Origin: Cololabis saira
Lineage: Eukaryota; Chordata; Actinopteri; Beloniformes; Belonidae
Reading direction: 5' to 3'
Assembly: GCF_033807715.1 (NCBI RefSeq)
Contig: NC_084601.1
Span: 20,912,129 to 20,976,128, forward strand
Length of the DNA stretch: 64,000 nt
This document shows, one piece after another, positions 22,165 to 33,300 of this stretch. Position numbers and translations under genes: made by a program. The notes beneath the pieces are model-generated. The model was not told the origin of the DNA. It saw only the letters and a list, made by a program, of their open reading frames with translations, and did not search any database. How positions within the stretch are numbered: the stretch's first letter is position 1; every line of letters starts with the position of its first letter.

Positions 22165-22960
22165 CTCAGATTCAAATCCATTCAATTTTATTAATATAGC
22201 ATCTACTACAATACACATTGCAATAACTTAACATACAATGGCAGGTATAAATTCCCCTAATGGGAGAAAAACCTTGAAGCCAAACAGTGACAAGAACAAC
22301 TCCCCTGAGTGAAGAAACCTTGAGCCAGACTTTGGTCAGAGGCACAGATATATTGTCAAAGGTAGAAAATACACAATTTATTAGTAGGCTATTAATTAGC
22401 CGTTAGCTGGAGAGCTAAGAGTTTAATGTACATACGACTGATGCATGGTTAGTTGGTGTGCTACAGAGAGGACTATAAAAAATGTGTGTTTACTGCAGAC
22501 ACTGACGTGGCCAGATCTATATTTGGATCTTTGAGAAGTAAACCTGCACTCTGAGAACGGAGAGCTCTATTAGGGACATAGGGATCTACCAGGTCTTGTG
22601 GATAACGAGGAGTTTGGCCATTTAGGAGTTTCTATACAAGTAACAGAAATTTTAATTGGATTATACATTTTACGGGGAGCCAGTGGAGTGAGGCTAACGC
22701 AGGAGAGATGTGGTCTCTCTTACTGATTCCTGTCAGCATTCGCGCTGCTGCATTTTGGATCATCTGGAGGATATTCAGAGAATTACTTGGACATCCTGCT
22801 AATAACACATTACAGTAATCTAGTAGAGAAGATACAAACGTGTGAATTACTTTTTCTGCATCACTCTGAGAGAAGATGTTCCTAATCTTTGTGATATTAT
22901 GCGGATGGAAAAATGCTGTCTTACAAACCTGATTAATATGCTGTTAAAAACAATAAATCC
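22165..22960. repeat. Interspersed repeat, family shared with 59.1-60.7 kb
   Basis: Shares 'caattttattaatatagc' at its start, 'caatggcaggta' and 'gtgaagaaaccttgag' blocks with 60.4-60.7 kb, and the block 'tctgagaacggagagctcta' with 60.1 kb. The right part (ctgctgcattttggatcatc and onward) is a segment I associate with a frequent fish repeat. No protein or ends identified; class unknown. Confidence 0.65.
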
Positions 22961-23660
22961 TGATCGAAAATAACACAAAGGTTTCACACAGGAGGCCATC
23001 ACAACTCCATCTAATCCCTTCCTAAGGTGTTTGGGACCAAATGCACTAGATGCGCCTTATTATACAAGATCCAAAAACAGTATAGCCGGAGCAGAAACTA
23101 GAGGAGCTCTGACTGACGGCTGCAAGAGGTCGTGGCTGAGGTGCTAGAGCTTGTTAGGCTGGCCATTTTCTGAGAATTCCTGGCTAACAGCCTTAAACTT
23201 TGACTCCATATACGGCTGTCACTCAAAGAAAGATTTACTGGTCTATTTATACGTACATTTTTAGGTTTATATGATTTTACCTGATGAGGTAACATACAGG
23301 TATGATGGATATGACATCTACCTGTGGAAACCAAATCTATTTTTATACTGGGCTGTAAATGTTTATGTCTACTTTGAAATTCCCCATTTTAATATGGGGG
23401 TCAGTTGAGACTGATTCACTTTTGGAGCAGGTGGTCATTTGAAGAACTGCAGGTTTTAGACTTTAGTGATGTGACAGCTTCGTAAACATACTTTTGCACC
23501 TTGGTTGATGTCATTTGTTTCTGACCCGAGATAACCGAAGTTTCTCAGACTCTCCAAGCTGGAATTACAACTTGCAGGGTTCGTTCCAGTTCAAATTAAA
23601 TAGAAATGAAGAAATTCAGACTTTCAACTGCAAAAGGAGCGCTCTATAGGCCCTTCCTAC
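22961..23660. other. Unassigned sequence
   Basis: No gene, RNA gene or repeat boundary can be supported here. Confidence 0.4.
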
Positions 23661-23713
23661 TGAGCAGTTCGGTATGGTTTGGTACGGTTCAGTACAGTTT
23701 AAAATGGTCCAGT

Positions 23714-24769
23714 TAGGGGCACGTTGGTGCAGCTGGTAGTGCAGCTGTCTCACAGCTAGAAGGTCCTGGGTTCGATTCCTGCCGGGGATGCTGTGGGCGC
23801 TGAAGTGCGTGTTATGGCGCTTTTGCACTAGTATCTACTCAGCTCGCTTCCACCCGCCACGGCCCCGTCTTGCGCTTTTGCACTAGGGGCTGTGGCGGGT
23901 GGAGCCGCTCCAAGCAGATACCTTTTCTGTAACCATTCTGCCGAGGTTCTAACCGGGCTGAGCCGGGACTATTTCTGACGTCACCATCCTCCGCGCCACT
24001 GATTGGTCGGGGGGCGGGGCCGTCAGACGTTTGAATCAGGAAGCGGGAGTCAGCGCGAGAGCGACTCGCAGCGATTTTATTATAAAGCGCAAACGTCTGT
24101 TTGGTGATCCAACTCTGAGATGCAGATGTTCATAAACCTGGGGGCTGACGAGAGAATTAAAAAAGGGATGTAGACGGGCTGTTTTACTCTCAGCCGCTCG
24201 CGGCTCCAGCTGATTTCTCATCAGCACCGGCACGAACAAAGCGGTTGCGCAATCGAGTACGTCACAGCAGCTTCACCCCAACCCACCCACTTCTCACCTG
24301 GCTGTGGAAAAACAAACGGGGACAAAACGGGTGGAGCCGCGACGACCCGAGCCGAGCTGATGAGGTACTAATGCAAAAGCGCCATTAGTTCCCCCGTGAC
24401 TTTGGCCCACACCCTGGGTGGGGTTGGTGAAAGGGCCTTTCTGTGTGGAGTTTGCATGTTCTCCCCGTGTTCCCTTGGTAGCTAATGTGAGCTAACCTCA
24501 CAAAAACATGCAGCAGTCCTGGGCTATACATGTGTCTCCTCTGGCCAGCCGGGGCAACAGATGAGGTGGGGGAGGATCTGGCCGGAATAAGGTGATCCTT
24601 CCACGGGCTAAGGAGGTTCACTCCTCAGGTTAATGAGGAGAATTGAGCTCAGTATGACCCTCCCCGGGTTAGTAGAGGGAGCAATGCCCAGGACTGATTT
24701 AGGTAGAGCACTGGGTGATGAAAATGGGAAAAAAAATTATTTTTATAAATAAAAAAAATTTAAAAATAG
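23714..24769 (+). mobile_element. tRNA-derived SINE split by a later insertion
   Basis: The head has a pol III A-box-like TTGGTGCAGCTGGTAGTGC and a B-box GGTTCGATTCC (about 23770). After the interruption at 23815-24384 it resumes with tgtggagtttgcatgttctc, shared with the SINE at 36.8 kb, then a tail ending in an A/T-rich run. Imperfect direct repeats aatggtccagt (23703-23713) and aatggaccagt (24770-24780) flank it as the likely target duplication. Confidence 0.75.
23815..24384. mobile_element. Myb/SANT-carrying TIR element, copy A
   Basis: Inverted ends TGGCGCTTTTGCACTAGTA / TACTAATGCAAAAGCGCCA with TTA duplications at 23812-23814 and 24385-24387. Internally a degraded version of the Myb/SANT frame found in copies B-D begins MQMFINLGADERIKKGM and is then broken by a stop. 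PIF/Harbinger-like by its 3-bp TTA duplication and Myb-type accessory gene (inference). Lies inside the SINE. Confidence 0.75.
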
Positions 24770-26086
24770 AATGGACCAGTCCTTTCAGGTAAGTGTTTCC
24801 ACTGCAAGTCGGACCGCCATGGCCCATGCAGGGTGTAGTACTGCAACGACAACAAAAGCAAAGCTACATTAGAGACACTACCAACAGCAACAATGGAGGT
24901 CATCCAGCAGCTCGTTTTTGTCATGCTTGGCTTTTGGTATTTCATAGGTACAATCCATGTCACGTTGTTTAAGAGAAAATTGCGGGCAGCGAAGAGTGTT
25001 TACAAACTCCCATGCTGGTTTTGCGCTTGCTTCTGTCATGGGTACTGACATTCTCTGTCCGCCAATCAACGGATTGTATGGTGTGATGCCAGTAGCTCCA
25101 CCCTTACTGTACCGAGCCATTTTTCTATGGACCTACAAACAACGGGGACCCAAAAATGGTATGGTATGGTTCAGTTTAATGGGACCATTTTAAAATGGAT
25201 ACACTAAAAATACCGTACCGGACCATACTAAATCTCAGTGGATTCCATGGTGATCTGGATCTTTGAAGTCACAGCTGTAATGGTGTAGAGTTATTGTGGT
25301 TGGGTTTTGAGTTTGTTTGACTATTGTCTTACATGGTTCTTTAGTCTTGGTATTGTTTTGTGATCCGTTTCCTGTCTTAAATTGAAACTTCTGCACTGAG
25401 GTCGAAACGAAACAAAGTTTTGTTGCAGTTCCTCGACTGACCGATAGAGGCTGGCTGCAAAAGCGGGTCAATCTCCATTCACCTCCATGTTAAAATGTCC
25501 AACTTTACAGCAGAAATAAACATATTTGCAGCTTGGTTCAAAACACTGTTTTGGTCTCAATTGTTTGAGTTCACATCCATGACAATTCTGTTTTTGATGC
25601 CATGCCAGAAGAGTTTATATGAAGCATTAAATCTATTTCTAATATGACTGATTGACAGTCCGCTCAGCCATTGGTTAGCCGGTATTACTTCCTCATCCAT
25701 AATTTTCACGCTACCGCACTTAGGGCCTGATTTACTAAAGGTTTGCGTGCTTAAAAACGTGTGAAAACTTGACATCACCCGCAAACCAATGTGCAAGCTG
25801 ATTTACTAACAGCGTGCAAAGAGGACTGCGCCTCTCAAATGAGCAAAATAGCAAACGCAATTCATTTAGTACTTTTGCCCTGTTGAATAATCAATATGGG
25901 GCGTACCCGCCAGAGAGCGCTAAATACTGGGAGGGGAAAATGCAAATAGGTTCATGTACCACACGCAATGAGAATTACCAAGCCCGAAAGTAATTGCGGG
26001 GATTGTGATTGCGTCTGTATTTAATACGTTCGAAAGGAAGGTGCTAATCTGCCCAGCATTACGCACCGATGGCTGCTGTTATTGTG

Positions 26087-26592
26087 GTGTTGTGCCGTAT
26101 TCAGCACCCCTGCCGTGAAAAGCACCCCCTCGTATATTCAATGATAAGTAGACCAAGAAAAAAAACAACACACTGGCACTTCAATATATTTATATATACA
26201 CACTCACACAAACACATACTTAGGAGTTTATATTATATATATTTACAAATATTATGGAAGACAACACAGTAAGCAGGCTATTAATTAATGACATCAATAA
26301 CCATTTACCCGATTTTTGTTATCTGTGACTGTGATTGTGGGAAAGTATGACTATTGTGGAATCCATGAGCGCATATAAACATGAATCATTAACACAAAAC
26401 TGGACGCTAAACAGAACGTGACACGGAATGAGAATATAATTTTTGTCATTGTGTGTACGTTGTCATTTGTAGTAAATTAAACATGAGCATTTAGTCCTTT
26501 TTGACATTTACTCGTGAATAAGAGATCTGTGGGTAATATATGTCGACGAGGGGGTGCTTTTCACGGCAGGGGTGCTGAATACGGCACAACAC
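26087..26592. mobile_element. Nested 506-bp element with perfect 47-bp terminal inverted repeats
   Basis: Positions 26087-26133 are the exact reverse complement of 26546-26592 (outer end GTGTTGTGCCGTATTCAGCA). The 400-bp interior is AT-rich and non-coding. It interrupts the Myb-like frame of the surrounding Harbinger-like element, so it is younger. No unambiguous target duplication was found, so the superfamily is unknown and the true ends may lie a few bases inside the repeat. Confidence 0.75.
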
Positions 26593-26725
26593 TTTTGGTA
26601 ATGTTTACATTTCTTTGCTGTAGTTCATGAATGTGTTTATTTGCCTCTTCCACTAATATTTCTAACTCCACCACGTCAAATTTAATTTTGCGCTTGCGAT
26701 CCTGCTTTCCATTCAGACTCTCCAT
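26593..26725 (-). pseudogene. Myb/SANT-like DNA-binding domain, N-terminal fragment
   Basis: Starts with an ATG at 26725 (MESLNGKQDRKRK), then KIKFDVVELEILVEEANKHI and HELQQRNVNIT. This resembles helix 1 and linker of the Myb/SANT-like (NAIF1-type) domain that accompanies PIF/Harbinger transposases and helps bring the transposase to DNA and into the nucleus. The frame runs out into the nested inverted-repeat element at 26592, so the second and third helices are lost. Only about 44 residues are original. Assignment rests on the basic RKRK, the E-L-E-hydrophobic-L-V-E pattern and the Harbinger-type host element. Confidence 0.65.
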
Positions 26726-27195
26726 GGCGCAAAACCGTAAGACGCGCAACACCTCATTTAAATACTGCGGTTTGCACCTGTTATCAATTGCGCAAGCATT
26801 CTTAGTTGATCACCCGCAAAACACACAACAACAGCACGTGCAAACTTTTTCAGTGCACACGCAATTTAGTACTCTTTATTTAGGATCTTAGTAAATCGGG
26901 CCCTTAGTGAGCATGAAACTATTATTAATCCAGCCTTAGGTAAAGGCGACTGTCATATTTGATTTCGCTGTCGAGTTAACATGTTGTGAAGGGTATATCC
27001 CGCCGTGAATGGCAGTTCTATAAATGGCCCTAGTAAAGCTAACTTTGATTGATATAGGGTGGGTTTGTTGCCATCAGCTTCCAAAGCAACATGGCTGTAT
27101 CCGGCACGAAAAAAAAACAGGCGTCTAGACCTGTCTTCAGAAACCAATGGATCAATTGACCTAATGCTTCGTCTATTGTTTTATACAGTCTATGA

Positions 27196-28327
27196 ATCCT
27201 CCCTGCTGGTCCGTCTGTGCGGTTTTCTATCCGGTTGGTTTTTGAGTTTTCTTTATTTTTCTAGTGAACCCCTTTTCACATTTTCTTTGTATTTCTGCAA
27301 GTAGTATTAGTTTTGATATTACTGTAACTTCAGTCTCCTGCATTTGGGTCCTTTCAACTCAACACATGTAAAAATCGGCTGTGGGTCATTAATGTTTTCA
27401 GTGATAGCAACTATTTAATTTTGCAAAAGTTAAAAAAATATCCCTCTCACTCAATACTTTCTAAAAGGGTCTTTAAAAGGGAGATAGAAAACATATATTA
27501 TGCAATTGACACAGTATGTTTTTCTGAGGAATGGTTTTACACAAATGTCACATTATCATTAATGTTGTTAATTAAGTTATTATCACAGAATACGAATTTG
27601 CATTTGGAAACTTTTTCTAATTAATTCGATTTTATTCATTAATTTGTTTTTACAGCAGATCAGAAAATCAAAAAAGTCCGGCAGTATTCGAAAAAGAAAA
27701 AAAGACACCAGCTAGTGTAATAGGGACAATGAAACAGATGAAAAACCATAAAAGATACCTGGGTAAAGCACAGGACTATAATAGATTGTTCAGTACCCTT
27801 AGCAGATACTACATAAAAGATCAGCCAGGATGGGACTGATAACAAGAGGCAGCAAGTGTAGAAAGTAAGCTGGCTGAATCTCTAGCCAAGTTGGTCATTT
27901 TGACTTATCACTGAAGGAAGTAAGAAAATTCATTCTGGTGAACCCCATTAAAATGCTTGACTCCTGGTAATACGCACATCATTCACATCATTCTTGTAAC
28001 AGTACCCTGCCATCTTAATATTAAACCCAGAGGCAACAAGCTTTGCCTTCACAGCAGCCTTAAACAAAAAGAATGTTGGGGCCTTATTTGAAAAATTTAG
28101 AGGCAGTGATCCCATGATACATGTTTCTTTGATGTGAACTAAGGGACATGAATAAGAAAGGGACTACATGACTACAGGGATCTCTGTTGAGCAGAGATCT
28201 CCTGTGACCTTTACTTCTGCTGCCTGTCTCAGGTATGAGGAATAGCTTTCTACCCTATTTCTTTATACAAGGGTGCACTTTAGGGGTGACTCTGTGGACT
28301 GCAGGCTGCAAGCGAGGGGCAAGCCTA
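27196..28327. other. Unassigned AT-rich sequence
   Basis: No gene or classified repeat. Frames at 27.42 kb (+) and 27.66 kb (-) show no domain. Confidence 0.4.
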
Positions 28328-28330
28328 TTA

Positions 28331-29090
28331 TGGCGCTTTTCCACTAGTACCTACTCAGCCCGAGTTGACTCGCCTCCACTCGGTTTTGTGCTTTTCCAAT
28401 AGGGGTCTAACGTGCAGAGTAGATACTTTTCTGTAACTACTCTGCTGAGGTTCTAAGCGGCTGAGTCGGCTGTATCTAACGTCATCACGCTACAGGCCAC
28501 CGATTGGTCAGGGGGTTGGAGTCAGACGTCTGAGTCAGGTGGCGGAAATCAGCGAAAGAGCGACTCTGGCGACGGCTTCTTGTTCATTTTATTCAACCAG
28601 AAATGGCAGCACAAAAGTCTGTTTGGTGATCCAACTCTGAGGTACAGATGTTCATAAACCTGGTGGCTGAGGAGAGAATGAAAAAGGGATCTAGACGGGC
28701 GATAAAGAACGACCAGATCCACCAGGAGCTCTGTCACTTCATAGCTGCTCGCGGCTCCCAGCTGACTTTTCAGCAACGCCGAGACAAACTAAAAAAAAAT
28801 AAAAAAGCGTTGCCACTTGAAGCTTCTCTCTCCCTCATTTTTTAACTTGATATCAAACACAAGCCACAGACCCAGCAGCACATATATCATCTCCTCCATG
28901 TTTTACATCTTTAGTGTTGTTGTATTCTTCGTTTAGATACACAATCAAATACGTCACAGCAGCTTCACTCCAACCCGCCTTGTTCTGCTTCAGGTGCTGA
29001 ATTGTTATAGTTGTTAAAGAAACCAGGCCAAATTGAGTCGAGCCGAGCTGAAATGAGTAAAGCCAAGTAGGTACTAGTGGAAAAGTGCCA
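28331..29090 (+). mobile_element. Myb/SANT-carrying TIR element, copy B
   Basis: Inverted ends TGGCGCTTTTCCACTAGTAC / GTACTAGTGGAAAAGTGCCA with TTA duplications (28328-28330, 29091-29093). Interior frame 28648-28845 encodes MFINLVAEERMKKGSRRAIK, NDQIHQELCHFIAARGSQLT and FQQRRDKLKKNKK: an acidic first helix, a tyrosine/histidine-glutamate second helix and an F-Q-Q-R-R-D-K-L-K third helix, as in Myb/SANT-like domains of DNA transposons. No transposase core is present, so it is non-autonomous. Confidence 0.8.
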
Positions 29091-29093
29091 TTA

Positions 29094-30443
29094 GAGTGGA
29101 TGGAGACGGACACATTTTTACGATTTCCTCAGCATTTGTGTAAAATGTGAGCTGCACAAATAAAGCCCTTGTCTCCTTTAACTGGTTAATCCCACCTTTC
29201 AATCATGGGGTTAGATAATGCGGAAGATAATGGCATCATAATACCATCCTTTCTACAACACACGTTGCAGTCTCTTGACTGGTCCACAGTTCAGTGTAAG
29301 GACTTCTAAAAAAATGTAAAAAACAACAACCTAAAAACAAGTAAACACTGCCTGATGTCTACATGCGGAATAACCCATTCAAAACAATCCCCATCTATGA
29401 TGTGCCTGGAATTATTGCCATCCCACATCCCTTGGCAGCACCCTGGCAAACATCACGTGTGGATTTGGGTGAACTGGAATTCTTCCTTTTCGTAGTACAG
29501 TAGTGTATGTTGAAGAAAAAGATTTTTCCCCATCAACAACCACAGACTGATCCTACCATTGCCTCTCTGCCCCATCAGCCTAGCACTGCCCCAGTAACTC
29601 CTCCTGACCATCCTGGCACTGCCACTGCCTCTCCTCCCCTCTCAACCAAGCCTGAAGATCTGCAACCATTTCCCAGGGTGATGTGAGAATAAAGAGGAAG
29701 AATGCCATCCAGAAACACACGCCTGTAATAAGACAACTTGCGAAAGGGCAGGAACAAAAAGGAGCTTTTCAAAGGACACAAGAAGCCACAACAGAAGAGT
29801 TCATTGAAAACTTGTTTGTAAATGAAACAGAGCTCATGACCTCCTGAGTCTGAATCAGTCAAAGATGACTTCTGCCTCATTTATTCAGAACCATCTTCAA
29901 ATAGCCACGCAAAGAAGGTCTGGGTTCAGTGCATTTAGTGCAAAAAGGGAGCACATGAATTAAGCATTCCCGGCCTTGCTGTCAGTATCTGCCAGAACTG
30001 TGATTCATCCAGTTCCCATTAACACACACTGCGTCCAGCTGTCCATTCACCTTGAATAAGCTGACGTCAGTCACTGAAGAACTGAATTGTGGGTTCTTTG
30101 TGTCACTGAGGCAGCGAGCTTGCATCAACAGGGAATTTTTACTTTTTCACGCTTCCCCCCATGGGCCAGCCTATCAAAATGCAATTACACAGGTAGTGCT
30201 AGTCTCAAAGCATGCAGCTGAAATTGTGTAGTGACCAGGAACAAATCAGGTTGGTTGTTTAAGGTACAGAGAACACACATGTGAACCCTGGAGCAGCGAT
30301 GCAGTGCTGCTGTGTGAGCCCACGGTTCTCTAAAAGACTCCCGTTCTTGTTTTTTTTTTAAATTCTGTTGGTTGTAATCAGAATAGGATGTTTAAATGAT
30401 TTTAATTTGCCGGGTTTTCTTTTGTAACTAAGATTTTAAGTAT
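29094..30443. other. Unassigned sequence
   Basis: No supported gene. The 29575-29880 antisense frame shows no domain. A T-run at 30350 precedes an AT-rich stretch. Confidence 0.4.
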
Positions 30444-30451
30444 GTGCCAAT

Positions 30452-30872
30452 TAGGCCTGTGTTGAAAAAATAGATTTTCCAATTCTAAATCGATTCTCAT
30501 ATTAATTCCTAAAAATCGATTCGTATGTCTAAAGATAGATTTTTTCCATCATTACATTACAACTTTTGGTATATTTTTGTTTATGCCCAAAAAAGGAATG
30601 TGGACACAAGAATAACTGGTGCCATGTTTATGCCTTTAAATATGTTTAAAGGTATGAAAACATTAAAGTTTTCAGTTATAATTGCATAAATTGTCTATAT
30701 TGCATTACTTTATAAACCGTCTTGGGTTTACATTTGCATAAAATGCTGAAAAACCAAATTCTCAAAAATTTAAAACCGAAATAGACAGAAAATTGAAAAA
30801 ATAAAAACGGAATATGGGAAAAAATAAAACCGATTTAATCTCTGTTTGCTGCCCTGGATCTGTTTGGTAATT
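30452..30872. mobile_element. hAT-like non-autonomous element, truncated copy 1
   Basis: Begins TAGGCCTGTGTTGAAAAAAT and follows, nearly base for base, the copies at 37.7 and 54.5 kb (attctaaatcgattctcata, ttaattcctaaaaatcgatt, ctgtttgctgccctggatct). It stops near ggtaattccg and lacks the right terminal repeat, so no target duplication can be read. Family placement comes from the complete copy at 54.5 kb. Confidence 0.75.
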
Positions 30873-30999
30873 CCGGTCACAGTGAATCAAAGAGATAAAG
30901 ACAACTATTGTGCAAAAGAACAAAAAAAATCACACATACACGAAGAGTATATAGACTGTTTCAAACCAGAAACCGGAAATGCGTTGCTACCAAGCGAAC

Positions 31000-31195
31000 C
31001 AATCACAGCCCTCTTCGTCTGCGTTTGGTCTGCGTCGCCTCGACGCGTAGTTACAATTTTTGGGAGGTGCGCGTCAGTGGCGGCGTCAGTGACGGCGTCA
31101 GTGACGGCGTCAGTGACGGCGTGTGGTACGCGTCGACGCGTACCCTACGCCATAGACACGGCGTCGTTTTGACGCAGAACCATAACTCAGCCTTG
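31000..31195. repeat. CG-rich repeat with 12-bp tandem units
   Basis: A gtcagtgacggc-type 12-mer is repeated about four times at about 31075-31125. Around it, ACGCGTCGACGCGTA-like palindromes occur. Its right edge (gacgcagaaccataactcag, inverted) matches the segment at about 17086-17115. It looks like a MITE-type end. CpG density is high for an AT-rich neighbourhood. Confidence 0.6.
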
Positions 31196-31439
31196 AGAAG
31201 TGTGTCTCCCTGGAAAGCTCACTGAATGTATGTCAGATCCAGGCAGTCCCAAATGAGCAGAGTTATGTCAGAGTTTTTGATTTTCACAACCATATGCAGT
31301 ACAGTTTGTGCTGCATGCAGACAAAATGTCTGCGTACGACTGGGATTAAGAGAAAGAGTTCAGATCCAGATCAGATATTATACGGCCCATTATTGTAGGA
31401 AAGTGGTCATTTCCAGAGGGTTTGCACACATCACGTTGA

Positions 31440-31670
31440 GCTCATTGTGCTAAGGAGGATACTTCATTAAATGAAGAAGATTGTGGACAACCATGATAAT
31501 CCTCATCACAACACAGTGATTCAGCAGTCAGAGGATTCTCCAGATCATTCCTGCACACAGCAATAAGCCTGTATGACTCTGAAGAGACTAAAAGGAAATG
31601 ACTGTTTCAATTCAAGTATTTTTGAATTGCATTGAATTTGAATACTTTTCCAAACCACTGTCTGTAGCAC
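31440..31670 (+). mobile_element. LINE 3'-end fragment
   Basis: Contains aatcctcatcacaacacagt and ends 'ttcaattcaagtatttttga' ... 'ttgaatttgaa', like the 3' tail of the LINE fragment at 21.5 kb. No coding part remains. Low-level evidence only. Confidence 0.4.
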
Positions 31671-32176
31671 AGTTTGTTTGTGTTGGTTTTGTTTAACTTC
31701 CCATCTTCAGGCAGATGCTTTTAACAAAAGCTATACACTGGGGATCATTTACACGCGGCCCCATACAGTGTTGTGACCGTGGCGTCAATACACGCATCTA
31801 CGGAAGAGTATTAGGGCCATGCAGGAGAAAAAATATTTGAGGGGAAATTTTTTCTTATCATGCACTTCGAGAACAAAGTCGAAATGTCGAGGAAAAAAGT
31901 CGAAATGTCGAGATTAAAGTTATTCTATGCAACTTTCTAGAGCTAGCAAGATTTGAAAGTGGCGCTTCCTCTAAGCCCCGCCCCCCCCGCCCCCACCCAC
32001 GAGCGCTCCGTCCAAAGCCTCGCCCCCACAAACACGAACGCGCATACGATTATTAAACATTTTGGACAGCACATTTACAGCAAAACTACCCCATGTCTCA
32101 TTCACCTGTAAGCGAGGCCGGTTTTAGGGGGGGCAGGGGGGGGCTGTGCCCACCCAAACGTGCATCCTGCCCACCG

Positions 32177-32453
32177 GCGTCTCCATCCCGGAGAGCGCCG
32201 GTGCACGGCACGGCAGCGCTGCGGTGCGCTGCAGGCTGTAGAGCCACGGCTGCGCCGTAGCCTACGGCGTAGCCTACGCCGTAGCCTACGGCGTAGCCTA
32301 CGCCGTACCCTACGCCGTACCCTACGCCGTACCCTACGGCGTAGGCTACTACGGCGTACCCTACGGCGTAGCTGTGCCAACAGAGCCTGCACGGCACCGC
32401 AGCGCTGCCGTGCCGCGCACCGGCGCTCTCCGCTCTCGCCGTGATGGAGACGC
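32177..32453. repeat. GC-rich hairpin module with palindromic 12-bp array
   Basis: Arms 32177-32240 and 32385-32453 are imperfect inverted repeats (ggcgtctccatc, gagagcgccggtgc, ggcacggcagcgctgcggtg shared). Between them TACGCCGTAGCC/TACGGCGTAGCC units repeat about ten times. Each 12-mer is itself nearly palindromic, so frames on both strands encode periodic low-complexity peptides, which are not proposed as genes. Related CG-rich units occur at 31.1 kb. Confidence 0.75.
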
Positions 32454-32865
32454 CTACATCCCCACGGACCCCATACAGCTTCCGAGCCGGCGCTGCGGCG
32501 GCTCTTCGTGTCCCCGCGGGCAGCCCAGACCGACGCTCTGCTCCCCGGTCACACACACACAGCGGGACCGACCCGCTCTGGAAATAACTACTGGGCTCCG
32601 TGGCAGAGGGGAGGGAGGGGGGTTACACTGGGACACTGTGAGCCCAGGAGGACCTGTGGGAAGTGGACACGGGGGGGCTGGAAGCGAGTGCGCGCATGGG
32701 ACAGGGCGGGGGGGCGTGGTTTAAAATGAAGGCATCTGATTGGTTCTTTCCCTTCCTGGACCTGGACCAATTCGTATCATTCGGACCGAATGGGCGGGGC
32801 TTAGAGGTGCCTCTTTCAAAATTCTTGCTAGCTCTTCCGGATCAGGCAGAATACCTTTAATGTTG

Positions 32866-33300
32866 AAATACAATTTCGTGAATAAAGTCGAAATTTTGCC
32901 CTTTTTTCTCAACATTTCAATTTTTTTCACGAAATTTTGACTTTTTTCTCAACATTTCGACTTTTTTCACGAAATTGTACTTCAAGATTATTCTCGAAAT
33001 ATCGCCTTTTTTCCTCAACATTTCAACTATATTCACGAAATTTCGACTTTTTTCTCAACATTTCGACTTTTTTTTTTCGATATTTCGACTTTTTTTCTCG
33101 AAATTGTACTTCAACATTATTCTCGACATTTCGACTTTTTCTTAACATTTCCACTTTTTTCTCGAAATTGTACTCGACATTATTCTCAACATTTCTACTT
33201 TTCCGTCAAAATTGTTCTTTAACATTAATCTCGACATTTCGACTTTTTTCTCGACAAATTTCGACTTTTTTTTCGACATCTCCACTTTTTTCTCGAAGTG
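32866..33300. repeat. Tandem CGAAAT/CGACTTTTT array
   Basis: Irregular tandem units of about 18-40 bp built from TTTCTCGACATTTCGACTTT and CTCGAAATTGTACTTCAACA. It forms the right subterminal region of the 31.8-33.4 kb element. The phenylalanine/serine-rich frame across it is an artefact. Confidence 0.85.

Larger units (their letters stand above)
23665..25245. mobile_element. Outer palindromic DNA element, host of a nested SINE
   Basis: The left end (ctactgagcagttcggtatg, then ggtacggttcagtac and ttaaaatggtcc) is inverted-repeated at the right (ggaccattttaaaatgg ... taccgtaccggaccatac ... ctcagtgg). The arms are about 55 bp and imperfect. Exact ends and target duplication are unclear. CA(C)TGAG-type ends would suit a hAT-like MITE (inference). 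Between the arms lie a SINE and, inside it, a Myb/SANT-carrying element. Confidence 0.55.
25723..26903. mobile_element. PIF/Harbinger-like element with Myb-like gene remnant
   Basis: Ends GGGCCTGATTTACTAAAGG / CTTAGTAAATCGGGCCC are inverted, flanked by TTA at 25720-25722 and 26904-26906. Internal subterminal repeats contain GCGTGC and CGCAA motifs. Near its right end the minus strand encodes the start of a Myb/SANT-like protein, the usual accessory gene of Harbinger elements. The gene is cut by a 506-bp insertion (26087-26592). No DDE transposase remains. Confidence 0.8.
25400..27195. repeat. Interspersed repeat split by a Harbinger-like element
   Basis: Sequence either side of 25723-26903 looks like one repeat. 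The left half contains gattgacagtccgctcagcc and ccattggttagccggtat, which recur inverted near 62.16-62.21 kb. The right half ends ttttatacagtctatgaatc. Class unknown; no coding capacity recognised. Confidence 0.5.

Noticed and set aside
32098..32556. Long repetitive frames on both strands (VGYG and RRSLRR periodicities)
   Set aside because: Produced by a palindromic 12-bp tandem array; frames on both strands are expected and show no start context or domain.
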